A DNA stretch of 64,000 bases from Nocardia fusca NBRC 14340 (GCF_001618425.1 NZ_BDCU01000010.1:1-64000); one strand, 5' to 3'; counted from the stretch's first letter, positions 17,161-25,686 are shown. The notes: a model not told the origin generated them from the sequence alone. Made by a program: numbers and translations.

Positions 17161-17408
17161 TGCGCTACCAGACCTTCGGCGATCAGGTGCGCGAGGACGG
17201 CGCCGATGTCGGTCTCGACGCGTTGGGGGTCGACGTCGAACTGCGCCGAGATCTTGCCGGGCAGGTCCTCCAGGGGCTCCCCGCGCTGGATCGTCTCGAT
17301 CACGAGACGCCCGGTTAGGTTCATCTCCCAGTAGGTGCCGGCGCGGCCGTCGAGAAGAACCAGTCCGTCGTTCGTTTCAGCGGTGCTTACGTGTTCAGCT
17401 ATGCGCAT
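17157..17408 (-). CDS. Lasso-peptide RRE protein, B1 (PqqD-like)
   Basis: 83 aa. The PqqD-like RiPP recognition element binds the leader peptide and presents it to the peptidase. Typical features are an N-terminal strand region DGLVLLDGRAGTYWEMNLTG, the helix-turn VIETIQRGEPLEDLPGKIS, and a C-terminal helix ETDIGAVLAHLIAEGLV. It is separate from B2, as in actinobacterial lasso clusters. It overlaps the cyclase stop by 14 nt and the B2 start by 4 nt. Confidence 0.9.
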   Translation of the reverse strand: MRIAEHVSTAETNDGLVLLDGRAGTYWEMNLTGRLVIETIQRGEPLEDLPGKISAQFDVDPQRVETDIGAVLAHLIAEGLVAQ

Positions 17409-19248
17409 GGCCGGCCGTCTCCATTCGTTCGGCGGGTGTGTGAGGTTGCGAGTTCAGCCACCGCTCGCAAGCGATCGTGTTGTCGAGCTGCACGAGTTCG
17501 GCGAGCTGTTCGGTGCCGATGCCCGGCCGGCCGGGCTGTTGCAGTCGTTCGATGAGGTAGTTGGTGTCGACCAGGCCGCGAGTTGCCAGCTGGGATGGAG
17601 ACATCAGTGCAGCGATGTCGTCACGGTGACGGTGCAGGCCGTCGACTTTGTCGGAGTCGCCGGAGCCTTTGGTTCGGCGAGTGAGCAATGATTTTTCGAC
17701 GACGTCGCGCATTGCTTCTTTGATGAGGGGTTTGAAGTCCCAGGGGCTGGCTCGTTCGAGTGGTTCGACGGCCAGGCAGGCTTCTACGACACGGTCGTCG
17801 AAGTAGGGCGACTGCATGGGCAGGCCGCGGGCTTCTCCCTGTTGGTGCAGGATGCGGGCAGTTCTGGTTCCGAACTGAATTACTGCCAGGTCCGCGTGGA
17901 TTCCTCGTCGGGGAGACAACGGAGCAGCATCACGTCCGGCCCGTTTCAGGGCGGTGTAGGCGATATCGCGTGCTTCGGCGGTTGCCCAACGCGGCATGGT
18001 GGGCACCATGTCCCAGCTGAGAAGCTGGTGCGTCGGCGCTGGTTCGCTGCGGTGGATCACCGTCGCGGCCTTCCTCAGCCAGGTGGCATATGAGTCGCTA
18101 CGGGCCGCCTCGATGATCATGGCCCGGCGTGTCCATCGCTCCTGAATCCTGTGCGCCCTCAAATTTCGAATCGCCGTGATCGGACGCCTGGTCAGAGCAT
18201 CTCGGCAATGCACCAGGGAGGGAGTGAACAAATGGTCACCGCCGTTGCCTGTCAAGTGGACAGTGGCGGTGCCACTCAACCGGTCGAATCCGACGAACTG
18301 CCGGCCGCTGTCCAGCAGCGTGCCGGCCGGCTCGTCGGCTCGGTCCAGGGGTTCGGTCAGCCCCGCGTAGGACAGTGGCAGTTCATCGGCGGAGACGATC
18401 AGGTGGTCCATCCCGCTCAGAGTTTCGGCTGCCCGCATCGCCCAGGCCATATCGTCGTCGGCGGGATCCCGACTTGCCACCGTACGGGCGAGGAAGCGCT
18501 CACCGGCGGCGGCGACGAGGTAGCACAGGGGTGTCGAGTCCAGTCCACCGGACAGATCACAGCTCACTGTGCCATGTCCCATCCGGGCGGCAACCGCGTC
18601 CTGGAGTGCTTGTCGAAGAACTTCTGCGCCCGCTTCGAGCTTTTTGGCCGGTTCCGGCGCGTCCCACCAGCGGTGAGTGGTCGCCGACCTCCCGTTACGA
18701 CGCATGCTGAGGTAGTGGCCGGGTGGCACAGCCTCGATGCCGTGCCACATCGACACAGCGTCGAGCGGGTATGGGACGTAATCCATCATCCGCAATGCCA
18801 GCTGCTCGTCGTTCAACGAGGCGTGGCAGATGGTTGCGAGGACATCGGCCCGGTTACCGGCCACGACGATGTCGCCTGTCATTCCGTAGTAGGTCCTGCG
18901 CATCCCGGACGCTGTGCCTTGGACACGGGTCCGGCGGCCGTCCCAGGCGACCACGTGGTGGCTACCGGCCATGGCGTACGCCAGCCGGTCCACCGACTGT
19001 GCTCCCGAAGCTGCCCGAGCCACCGCCTCGGCGGTTGCCGAGGTCGCGCTGTGCGCACCGATGAGCGCGACGATGCTGCTGCTGGTTTCGGCGGAGCTGA
19101 GCTCATGGTCGTCCCACACGCCTACGACAAATGGGTTCCCGGAGGGGTAGGAAATTTGTTTGATTCCGGGCGTCGATAAACGCGACGCCACGGCAAGCGA
19201 ATCGATAAGGTCTGGCAAGACAATGAAGAAACCCTCGCCGTGGCGCAC
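17395..19248 (-). CDS. Lasso-peptide macrolactam synthetase, C protein (asparagine synthetase-like)
   Basis: 617 aa. It adenylates the side-chain carboxylate of an Asp/Glu in the core and joins it to the freed N-terminal amine. An N-terminal glutaminase-like domain lacks the catalytic Cys2 (it begins VRHGEGFFIVLPD), which is usual for lasso cyclases. The synthetase domain has the PPi-loop SCDLSGGLDSTPLCYL, the HLTGNGGDHLF segment and QSPYFDDRVVEACLAV. The GTG start is preceded by GGAAGG, and the gene begins 42 nt after the precursor stop. It is the second gene of the operon. Confidence 0.92.
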   Translation of the reverse strand: MRHGEGFFIVLPDLIDSLAVASRLSTPGIKQISYPSGNPFVVGVWDDHELSSAETSSSIVALIGAHSATSATAEAVARAASGAQSVDRLAYAMAGSHHVVAWDGRRTRVQGTASGMRRTYYGMTGDIVVAGNRADVLATICHASLNDEQLALRMMDYVPYPLDAVSMWHGIEAVPPGHYLSMRRNGRSATTHRWWDAPEPAKKLEAGAEVLRQALQDAVAARMGHGTVSCDLSGGLDSTPLCYLVAAAGERFLARTVASRDPADDDMAWAMRAAETLSGMDHLIVSADELPLSYAGLTEPLDRADEPAGTLLDSGRQFVGFDRLSGTATVHLTGNGGDHLFTPSLVHCRDALTRRPITAIRNLRAHRIQERWTRRAMIIEAARSDSYATWLRKAATVIHRSEPAPTHQLLSWDMVPTMPRWATAEARDIAYTALKRAGRDAAPLSPRRGIHADLAVIQFGTRTARILHQQGEARGLPMQSPYFDDRVVEACLAVEPLERASPWDFKPLIKEAMRDVVEKSLLTRRTKGSGDSDKVDGLHRHRDDIAALMSPSQLATRGLVDTNYLIERLQQPGRPGIGTEQLAELVQLDNTIACERWLNSQPHTPAERMETAGHAHS

Positions 19249-19290
19249 GTCTTATTCCTTCCGGTTAGTGACTAAATTTCAGAGAATCTG

Positions 19291-19413
19291 TCACGCGCCG
19301 AGCGGCAGAACGATGTTCGGCTCGAAACCGCCGCGCTTGAGGTTTCCGGTGTCCTGCAGGAAATCGCCGACCTTGATGAGGGCCGGCGTGTCGTACTTCT
19401 GCTTGCGAATCAT
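19291..19413 (-). CDS. Lasso-peptide precursor
   Basis: 40 aa. It begins MIRKQKYDTPALIKVGDF and carries the actinobacterial leader signature YxxPxLxxxGxFxxxT (Tyr7, Pro10, Leu12, Gly16, Phe18, Thr22). The rest reads GNLKRGGFEPNIVLPLGA. If Thr22 is the usual penultimate leader residue, the core is NLKRGGFEPNIVLPLGA with Asn1 and an eight-residue ring closed by Glu8. If cleavage is directly after Thr22, the core starts with Gly1 and the ring closes at Glu9. AAGGTGG precedes the ATG by about 7 nt. Too short for most gene callers, but first in the operon with all four maturation genes behind it. No Cys, so a class II (non-disulfide) lasso. Confidence 0.88.
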   Translation of the reverse strand: MIRKQKYDTPALIKVGDFLQDTGNLKRGGFEPNIVLPLGA

Positions 19414-19444
19414 TTTGATCCACCTTTCACGAGATTCGATGCTG

Positions 19445-19462
19445 TCCGGGAAATCTCCCGGA
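19445..19462. promoter_or_regulatory. Palindrome in the lasso precursor upstream region
   Basis: TCCGGGA (19445-19451) and TCCCGGA (19456-19462) with a 4-nt spacer, 32 bp before the precursor ATG. It could be an operator, a 5' leader hairpin or chance. The 214-bp gap between the regulator stop and the precursor is expected to hold the operon promoter. Confidence 0.35.
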
Positions 19463-19627
19463 TCTTTCCCCGAAGGGCAGATGTACTGTGGCACAGCAGT
19501 TTCTGAGAAATCAAGGTGTTCATTTCTTGCGGCCGTCCAGGAGTTGTCCGGATGCGTCGGCCGACGAATGACGTAGAGGTGAGCGGTATCGTCATTTCTG
19601 GAAAATTCGGCTCTCCGCACTGCCTGA

Positions 19628-20641
19628 TCAATTCTCGGAAGCGAGCTCATCCGCTATTTTTGCCCAGTTCGCTGCGTTTTCTCGGGCGATATCGGCGACT
19701 GCTGAGCGCCAATGCGGTGGCGTTTCTGCAAGCAGCTGATCGAGTAGTTCGATCTCACGGATGGATCCCGAGAGTCTTCGCAAAACCTCACGCCCCTTCT
19801 GGGTGAATCGCAGGCCGGGGTCGTTGCGGAGCTTGACGAGAAGCTTTTCGCTTCCTGAGGGTGGGGCGGATAACCGCCCTACGGAGGGAGTCGGCCGGGG
19901 TTGCGGATCCACGGAAGCGGTATCTGCGCGAGTTTGCCCGGAGTCCCCCGATTGCTCTGCCAGGCACTGATTCCGCACGTCACGAGCAGTTCCCACCGAG
20001 ATATCGGCCGCAGCCGCGAGTTGTCGTAGCGACATCTGGGGGTTCTGCTCTATCAACCGGCGCGCGGTACGCCTACGTTCGACCATTTCCGGGCGACGGA
20101 TTTTCCCGTCGAGGCCTAATCGGCCACTGTGCAGCTGGAGAGCGCTCCCAGTTGAACGGCGCCGGATCGTCCCGACGGTCTTGTGGGACAACCCCGCAAT
20201 CCGAGCGATCATGCGGTCCGACCAGTAGGGGTGCGAGACCAACAGCCGGGCCGCGGCAGCCTTGCGTTCACCGACCAGCAGCGCCAGACCATGCGTTACG
20301 TTCGCGTGGACAGCGAGCGCGAACGCGTCGGAGGTATTGCCATCGAAGAAGCGAACTGCGACAGAGTCGCGGCCCCGCTCGATCGCGGCTTTCAACCGAT
20401 GCTCGCCATCGATGATGTGCATGGTGGGTCGATGCACGATCAGCGGCGGGAGCTGATCGTCCAGTTCGGCCAGCATTTTGATGTGGTCCGTGCTCCGGCT
20501 GCGGTCCGTGCGTGGAGACATTCCCGGCACCAGCCTCGCCACCGGCACCATTTCGACCGGCACGAGCGCCGCCCCCTCCAGCCAGTACTGCACGGCATCC
20601 CTACAGTCGTTCCCCGAGTTACCGGGCGCTGTTGAACCCAT
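19628..20641 (-). CDS. StrR-type ParB-domain transcriptional regulator of the lasso cluster
   Basis: 337 aa. The ParB N-terminal-like domain (VPVARLVPGMSPR; LPPLIVHRPTMHIIDGEHRL; AVRFFDGNTSDAFALAVHAN) is followed by helix-turn-helix segments (YWSDRMIARIAGLSHKTVG; MSLRQLAAAADISVGTARDV) and a variable C-terminus. This layout is that of StrR/NovG/Bbr-type pathway-specific activators of antibiotic clusters, not of chromosome-partitioning ParB: there is no partner ParA and no KorB-type context. The ATG at 20641 follows GGGGGGG by 2 nt; a start 24 codons upstream is possible. It is transcribed toward the lasso operon and is probably its activator. Confidence 0.8.
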   Translation of the reverse strand: MGSTAPGNSGNDCRDAVQYWLEGAALVPVEMVPVARLVPGMSPRTDRSRSTDHIKMLAELDDQLPPLIVHRPTMHIIDGEHRLKAAIERGRDSVAVRFFDGNTSDAFALAVHANVTHGLALLVGERKAAAARLLVSHPYWSDRMIARIAGLSHKTVGTIRRRSTGSALQLHSGRLGLDGKIRRPEMVERRRTARRLIEQNPQMSLRQLAAAADISVGTARDVRNQCLAEQSGDSGQTRADTASVDPQPRPTPSVGRLSAPPSGSEKLLVKLRNDPGLRFTQKGREVLRRLSGSIREIELLDQLLAETPPHWRSAVADIARENAANWAKIADELASEN

Positions 20642-20906
20642 ATCCCCCCCGATCCATTGCCCGACCGTGAGCATCACCCAGACCCTGGTTCGGCAGAACG
20701 GGTGACGCTGCACGTGTCAGTGTGTGGCGCGGGCCTCGACACCGCGCCCCTACGGATTCCTCTGCTCTCTCACTACACTTCGACGGCATTGACGCACAAC
20801 AGGTTCCACATACGCCTGTGACAACAGTCACGCCGCCCGGTCGCCTTGCTCATCGGGTAGGAACAGTCGGTGGCGAGGCCGCCGGCCCGGCGACCGCGGG
20901 CCCGGT

Positions 20907-21353
20907 TCAGTCGTCGGTTTTGATCTTTTTCATGATCAGGTGGGAATCCACCCGGGCGACCGCCCGCAGGCCCATGAGCTTGCTGGTCAAGAAGGTTTCG
21001 AAGATTTCGCGGTCGGCGACCGCGACACGGACGAAGTAATCGGGGCGGCCGAAGAGACGGTGGAATTCGACGACCTCGTCATAGGAGGCGATGGCGTTCT
21101 CGAATTCCTCCACGGTCTGCAGGTCGTTGATGCTGATCTCGACCGCGACGACGACCTCGAAACCGCGGCCGGTCGCGGCCGGATCGATGCGGGCCCGGTA
21201 GCCGCTGATGATCCCCGCGTCCTCGAGCCGCTTCACTCGGCGTAGACAGGGCGGCGGGGTCAGGCCCACGCGTCTGGCCAGTTCGACATTGGTCAGGCGG
21301 CCGTCTCGTCGGAGATGAAATAAAATATCCCGATCGACCGAATCCAGCTGCAT
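20907..21353 (-). CDS. Lrp/AsnC family transcriptional regulator
   Basis: 148 aa. N-terminal helix-turn-helix: LDSVDRDILFHLRRDGRLTN, then VELARRVGLTPPPCLRRVKRLEDAGII. A C-terminal RAM effector domain follows (VVVAVEISINDLQTVEEFE; GRPDYFVRVAVADREIFE). The ATG at 21353 gives the normal Lrp length; longer frames upstream would add a hydrophobic stretch foreign to the family. It is divergent from azlCD, 73 bp away. Lrp proteins commonly control the AzlCD-type branched-chain amino acid exporter with Leu/Ile/Met as effector. Confidence 0.92.
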   Translation of the reverse strand: MQLDSVDRDILFHLRRDGRLTNVELARRVGLTPPPCLRRVKRLEDAGIISGYRARIDPAATGRGFEVVVAVEISINDLQTVEEFENAIASYDEVVEFHRLFGRPDYFVRVAVADREIFETFLTSKLMGLRAVARVDSHLIMKKIKTDD

Positions 21354-21426
21354 TAATATCTCGCAATCGCCGATCATAGGTATCTTCAGAAACCATATTA
21401 CGCGGTTACACACATAAAATGACCAG
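21354..21426. promoter_or_regulatory. Divergent Lrp-azlC promoter/operator region
   Basis: 73 bp, clearly more AT-rich than its surroundings (TAATATCTCGCAATCG near the Lrp start, ATATTACGCGGTTACACACA toward azlC). Both promoters and the Lrp binding sites must fit here. Confidence 0.55.
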
Positions 21427-22170
21427 GTGAGCAGTCCGACGCAGACCACAGCTTCCGGTATCCCCGGCTCGCCGGGTCCCACACCCACGCCGCCGGATCT
21501 GCGGGCAGCGCTGGCCGACTCCGGTTCGGTGGGCCTGGCGCTGTTCCCCCTCGGGCTGGCTCTTGGGGTGTTGGTGGTGCACTCCCAGCTGGCGTGGTGG
21601 TGGGCGCCGGTGTTCGCCGGTGTCGTCTACGCGGGGTCGCTGGAATTTCTGCTCATCGGGCTCGTCACCGCGGCCACACCCTTGGCCCAGGTGGCCTTGA
21701 CCGCGTTCCTGGTCAACTTCCGCCACATTTTCTACGCGCTGTCGTTTCCGTTGCACCGGATCCGCGGCCGATGGGGCAGGGGGTATGCCACCTTCGCGCT
21801 GACCGACGAGGCCTATGCGCTGACCACCGGCGCGTCGGCGCGGGAGTGGAGCGGCCGGCGCATTCTGTGGCTGCAAGTTCTGTGTCAGGGCTATTGGGTT
21901 GCCGGCGCCACCATCGGTGCCGGTGGCGCGGCGCTGCTGCCGGTTCGACTCGACGGCCTCGACTTCGCCCTGACCGCGCTGTTCGTCGTACTCGCGGTCG
22001 ACGGCTACCGCGCCGAGCGCGATATCCCGGTCCCGGTCATCGCGCTGGTCTGTGCACTGGCCGCCCGGTTTCTGTTACCGGGGCAGATGCTGCCCGTCGC
22101 CCTGGGGCTTTTCACCGCCGCCCTGCTGGTCCGTCGATCCTTCACCAGTAAAGAGCTCACTCGTGCCTGA
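21427..22170 (+). CDS. azlC: Branched-chain amino acid exporter large subunit AzlC
   Basis: 247 aa. Exports branched-chain amino acids (BrnF-like) with the small AzlD subunit. The N-terminal cytoplasmic tail is followed by membrane segments. The family core GVVYAGSLEFLLIGLVTA, TAFLVNFRHIFYALSFPL and the TDEAYALTT motif are diagnostic. GTG start. It overlaps azlD by 8 nt and diverges from the Lrp gene, which probably controls it. Confidence 0.92.
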   Translation: MSSPTQTTASGIPGSPGPTPTPPDLRAALADSGSVGLALFPLGLALGVLVVHSQLAWWWAPVFAGVVYAGSLEFLLIGLVTAATPLAQVALTAFLVNFRHIFYALSFPLHRIRGRWGRGYATFALTDEAYALTTGASAREWSGRRILWLQVLCQGYWVAGATIGAGGAALLPVRLDGLDFALTALFVVLAVDGYRAERDIPVPVIALVCALAARFLLPGQMLPVALGLFTAALLVRRSFTSKELTRA

Positions 22171-22486
22171 TACCGGCTACCTGATCGCTGCCGTCGCGGT
22201 GTGCACCGTGATCACCTGGTCGCTGCGCGCGCTACCTTTCGCCGCGCTGGCCCCGCTGCGGAGCAGCGCCACCGTCGGGTACCTGAGCCGGCACATGCCG
22301 GTCGGCGTCATGGTGATTCTGGCCGCGTACACCCTGCGCGACATCACCGCCGCCCAGCTGACCGCCACCGGGCCGGCCCTCGTCGCCACCTTCGCCCTCC
22401 ACCTCTGGCGCCGCAATGCCGTGCTCAGCGTCCTGGCGGGCACTGCCCTGCACGTGGCACTGACAACTCTGCTCACCCACAGCTGA
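22163..22486 (+). CDS. azlD: Branched-chain amino acid exporter small subunit AzlD
   Basis: 107 aa with about four membrane segments (YLIAAVAVCTVITWSLRALP; HMPVGVMVILAAYTLRDI; LVATFALHLWRRN; AVLSVLAGTALHVALTTLL). Matches the AzlD/BrnE family in size and in the 'RALPF' and 'MPVGVMVILAAY' segments. The GTG at 22163 overlaps the end of azlC by 8 nt, indicating coupled translation of the two-component exporter. Confidence 0.9.
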   Translation: MPDTGYLIAAVAVCTVITWSLRALPFAALAPLRSSATVGYLSRHMPVGVMVILAAYTLRDITAAQLTATGPALVATFALHLWRRNAVLSVLAGTALHVALTTLLTHS

Positions 22487-22690
22487 GATCATCCGACGCG
22501 GGCACGCCCCAGGACCGGGTTGCCGGAGAACCTCGGCCGGCCGGGCCCCACCTCGCGAAGGAATTACCGGCAAGCACGCCGACTCGTCGAGGTATGGAAA
22601 CTCCACACACACGACACTCTCATCTGTGCGCCTGGACGGGGGCTGTCCCGTGACAGACGGGATCGCCGGACGCGGGGCGGGTCCTCGCGG

Positions 22691-23248
22691 CTAGAGATCC
22701 CGGATGACGCGGCAGGGGTTGCCGGCGGCGAAGACGCGGGACGGGATATCGCGGGTGACCACGCTGCCGGCGCCGATCACCGAGTTCTCGCCGATGGTGA
22801 CTCCGGCGCAGACGATGACGCCGCCGCCCAGCCAGGTGTTGTCGCCGATGGCGATGGGCGCGGCGGATTCCCAGCCGGCCCGCCGGAGTTCGTGGTCCTC
22901 CATGGGGTGCAGCGGGGTGAGGATCTGGGCGCGGGGACCGATCGCTACATCGTTGCCGATGGTGACGGGGGCGCAGTCGAGGATCACGGTGTCGTAGTTG
23001 AGGAAGGTGTTGCTGCCGATTCTGGTCGGATAACCGTAGTCGCAGCGGAACGGCGGCATGATCACGGTGTCGGCACCGCACGCGCCCAGCAGCTTGCCGA
23101 GGATTTCCTGCCGTTCGGTCTCGGCATCGGGGTCGGTGTCGTTGTAGCGGGCGGTCAGCGCGTGACAGGCGCGGCGTTCCGCGACGAGTTCCGGGTCGTT
23201 GCCGCGATAGAGATCGCCGCGCAGCATACGTTCCTTATCGGTCGCCAT
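22691..23248 (-). CDS. Maltose/galactoside O-acetyltransferase family protein
   Basis: 185 aa. Left-handed parallel beta-helix acetyltransferase (LacA/Maa/NodL family) using acetyl-CoA. The N-terminal Mac domain reads DKERMLRGDLYRGNDPELVAER. Hexapeptide repeats follow (IGSNTFLNYDTVILD; IGNDVAIGPRAQIL; IGDNTWLGGGVIV; IGENSVIGAGSVVTRDIP). The catalytic His lies in LTPLHPMEDHE. The ATG at 23248 gives the standard family start. It stands alone and leftward; the true acceptor is unknown. Confidence 0.9.
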   Translation of the reverse strand: MATDKERMLRGDLYRGNDPELVAERRACHALTARYNDTDPDAETERQEILGKLLGACGADTVIMPPFRCDYGYPTRIGSNTFLNYDTVILDCAPVTIGNDVAIGPRAQILTPLHPMEDHELRRAGWESAAPIAIGDNTWLGGGVIVCAGVTIGENSVIGAGSVVTRDIPSRVFAAGNPCRVIRDL

Positions 23249-23513
23249 GGACTCGATACTGCCGGATCGGTGCGGTGCGCGTGGCGATCTGCCGGCCGTT
23301 CGGCGGTGCCGTGCAGCGGAAGTGCTGTGTGCGGCGCGGCCCGGATCTCGGCGAAGTACCGGCGCGCGGTGTTTTGTTGTGCGCGGCGCCGCACGGTCAC
23401 ACGCGGCGTCCCCGCAGCGGCGCAGTGCGGGCGATCTGCTGTCGGAGTAGACGTTTTCCCAGTTCACGGACGTAAGCTAGGGGTGTCACGTCCGCTCGCC
23501 GAGGAGGACGGCA

Positions 23514-24236
23514 ATGGTCGAGAGTCCGCGAACGATCGCCGGAACCGCGCCGGCGCTGCCCGCGGGTGCGGACGCGGAGCGCTTCGCCGGGTACGGAGTG
23601 ATGGGGCAGCCGTTCGCGAGCGGCCACTACCTTGCGTTCCGGCATTTCGCCGCCAGCTCGGTGGGGCCCGGATACGAATCGGTCTGGCACCGGAACCCGG
23701 AGCGGGAATGGGTCATCTACAGCAGTGTCGCGCCGGAGACCAGTTGTGCGCGGTACTACGGTGCCGCGCTCGTGGACGCGCGGGTCGCGGATATCCCGGT
23801 GACCTGGACGGGTCCCTTCGCGTTGACGGTACAAGTGCCCGGCACGCTGGTATGGGAGATCGAGCTGGGGCGCTCGCCCGCGACGACGGCGATGACGGCG
23901 CTGGGCAGTGTGCTGCCCGCGGCCCTGTGGCGAAACCCCACGGTGCTGTCGGTCATGTCGCGGGTGGCGGGCCCGGCGCTCGGCGTGGGACAGGTGCGGT
24001 TGCGCGGTACCACCCCGAACAGGCAATGGTTCCGGCTCGAGCCGCGGATGCTGTGGACGGTCGAGCGTACGGTGGCCCGGATCGACGGCGTCGATATCGG
24101 CCCGGCCGGGCCGTTGGCCGAGCAGACGGCGCTCGGTGACTTCCGGTTACCGCAACGCGGCATGTTCGCGGTGGGTCAGGCGTATTTCGAGCAGTACGAC
24201 GCTGCGCGGCACGAGACGGGTACACCGGGGGCTTGA
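23514..24236 (+). CDS. Conserved protein of unknown function
   Basis: 240 aa. Not recognised. No signal peptide or clear membrane segment. A conserved-looking core is GHYLAFRHFAASSVGPGYES, then SVWHRNPEREWVIYSSVAP, TCARYYG-like SCARYYGAAL, and FRLEPRMLWTVERTVARIDG. Codon use is typical of a real high-GC gene, and a reasonable ribosome-binding site (GAGGAGG) precedes the ATG. Neighbours give no clue: it is divergent from the acetyltransferase and convergent with the terC-like gene. Confidence 0.65.
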   Translation: MVESPRTIAGTAPALPAGADAERFAGYGVMGQPFASGHYLAFRHFAASSVGPGYESVWHRNPEREWVIYSSVAPETSCARYYGAALVDARVADIPVTWTGPFALTVQVPGTLVWEIELGRSPATTAMTALGSVLPAALWRNPTVLSVMSRVAGPALGVGQVRLRGTTPNRQWFRLEPRMLWTVERTVARIDGVDIGPAGPLAEQTALGDFRLPQRGMFAVGQAYFEQYDAARHETGTPGA

Positions 24237-24314
24237 TGGCGCTGCCGGGCCGCGCGCGGCGAGATCCGTCCGGCCGGCCGTGTGAAGGAGCGCGCTGCTG
24301 CTCCTACTCGATGA

Positions 24315-24358
24315 AACGGCAGTGGGAGCCGACCCTCGGGTCCGCTCCCACTGCCGTT
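24315..24358. terminator. Strong bidirectional terminator after the terC-like gene
   Basis: A perfect 15-bp stem, AACGGCAGTGGGAGC (24315-24329) and GCTCCCACTGCCGTT (24344-24358), with a 14-nt loop that itself contains GACCC/GGGTC. It lies between the converging unknown gene and the terC-like gene. Confidence 0.85.
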
Positions 24359-24372
24359 CGGGACGTGTCGTG

Positions 24373-25485
24373 TCAGCCCACCGGAGCCGGCTCCGAAGCC
24401 TCGGTGGGTTTCGTATCGTCTTCCTTGCGGTTGCGGCGGACGCTGGAGAGCACCGCGGCACCGATGAAGGCGATACCGATGAGACCGGTGACGAGCTCGT
24501 GGACGTGGATATCGCCGACCGTGATCAGCAGGATCAGGGCCAGTGCGCCGATGGCCCAGTGGGCGCCGTGCTCGAGGTACACGTATTCGGCCAGCGTGCC
24601 CTTGCGGACCAGGTAGACCGTGATGGACCGGACGAACATGGCGCCGATCAAGCCGAGACCCAGGGCGATGATGATCGGGTCGGCGGTGATGGCGAACGCG
24701 CCGATCACGCCGTCGAAGGAGAACGAGGCGTCCAGGACCTCGAGGTAGAGGAACAGGAAGAACCCGGCCTTACCGGTGGCCTTGGCCAGGCCCGACGGGC
24801 CGCCCACGGCTTCCTCGGCATGCTCCTCGGCATTGAACATCGAACCCAGACCGTCGACGGCGATGTAGATGATCATGCCGAGCAGGCCGGCCAGCAGCAC
24901 GGTGGAGCGGTCCTCCTCGTGGGCGAGGAACTCCGCGGCCAGCACCAGGCCGATCCCGGCGACGACCACCGACATCATGTTCAGCTTGCCGGCCTTGGCC
25001 AGCGGGCGTTCCAGCCAGGACAGCCAGGTGAGCTCGCGTTCTTCGAGGATGAAGTTGAGGAACAGCATCGCCAGGAACATGCCGCCGAACGCCGCGATCT
25101 GCGGGTGAGCGTCGGTGAGCAGGGTCTCGTAGCTGGGACTACCGTCCGGGAAGAAGGCGGCGTCGTCGGCGGGCGGGTTCAGCGCGAGGTCGAAGGCCTG
25201 GACCGGGTTGAGGCCCGCGGTGATCCACACGATGGCCAGCGGGAAGACCAGCCGCATACCGAAGACGGCGATCAGGATGCCGATGGTGAGGAAGATCTTC
25301 TGCCAGAACTCACTCATCTTTTCCAAGATGGTGGCGTTGATGACGGCGTTGTCGAACGACAGCGACACCTCGAGGATGCCGAGGATGAGGCAGAGCGCCA
25401 GGGCGGTCGGGCCGCCGTAGAGGAATGCCACCCCCAGCGACAGCACCGTGACGACTAAGGATAAACCGAATATGCGCAGGACCAC
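24373..25485 (-). CDS. TerC-superfamily integral membrane protein (DUF475)
   Basis: 370 aa with about nine hydrophobic segments. The family is linked to metal and stress resistance and, for TerC proteins, to metal homeostasis during secretion. Two internally repeated motifs, ILGILEVSLSFDNAVINA and LYLEVLDASFSFDGVIGA, each carry the conserved E...SFDN/D that is the TerC signature. The GTG at 25485 (VVLRIFGLSL) is chosen because the longer frame adds a non-hydrophobic tail. It is downstream of terD in the same direction but behind a terD terminator. Part of the Ter island. Confidence 0.88.
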   Translation of the reverse strand: MVLRIFGLSLVVTVLSLGVAFLYGGPTALALCLILGILEVSLSFDNAVINATILEKMSEFWQKIFLTIGILIAVFGMRLVFPLAIVWITAGLNPVQAFDLALNPPADDAAFFPDGSPSYETLLTDAHPQIAAFGGMFLAMLFLNFILEERELTWLSWLERPLAKAGKLNMMSVVVAGIGLVLAAEFLAHEEDRSTVLLAGLLGMIIYIAVDGLGSMFNAEEHAEEAVGGPSGLAKATGKAGFFLFLYLEVLDASFSFDGVIGAFAITADPIIIALGLGLIGAMFVRSITVYLVRKGTLAEYVYLEHGAHWAIGALALILLITVGDIHVHELVTGLIGIAFIGAAVLSSVRRNRKEDDTKPTEASEPAPVG

Positions 25486-25637
25486 GCTGGGACCTTTCGT
25501 GTGCGGTGGCCGGACTGCGGTCGGTATCCCGGCCTGTACGAGAAACCTGGTCGGCGGCATCGACGACCAGACACCAGCGTTGCCGCCGACCGCCTATTTG
25601 TCCAATTTGTCCCCTGACGCCTCTGCGGGCAGAGAAC

Positions 25638-25663
25638 GAGGGGGCCCGTCACCGGACCCCCTC
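25638..25663. terminator. Hairpin terminator after terD
   Basis: GAGGGGG (25638-25644) and CCCCCTC (25657-25663) around a 12-nt GC-rich loop, 24 nt beyond the terD stop on the minus strand. Confidence 0.65.
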
Positions 25664-25686
25664 ACGCTACCTGGAGGTGTGGATCG

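Noticed and set aside
19414..19650. Upstream in-frame extension of the lasso precursor to 119 residues
   Set aside because: The extra part overlaps the regulator's end, lacks family likeness and would displace the leader motif; a good ribosome-binding site precedes the ATG at 19413.
19628..20641. Chromosome or plasmid partition ParB
   Set aside because: No ParA neighbour and no parS-like cluster; the motif order and cluster context fit StrR-type activators.
20641..20713. Longer start for the ParB-domain regulator
   Set aside because: The 24 extra residues (Cys/Trp/Arg-rich) are unlike the family, and a G-rich ribosome-binding site precedes the ATG at 20641.
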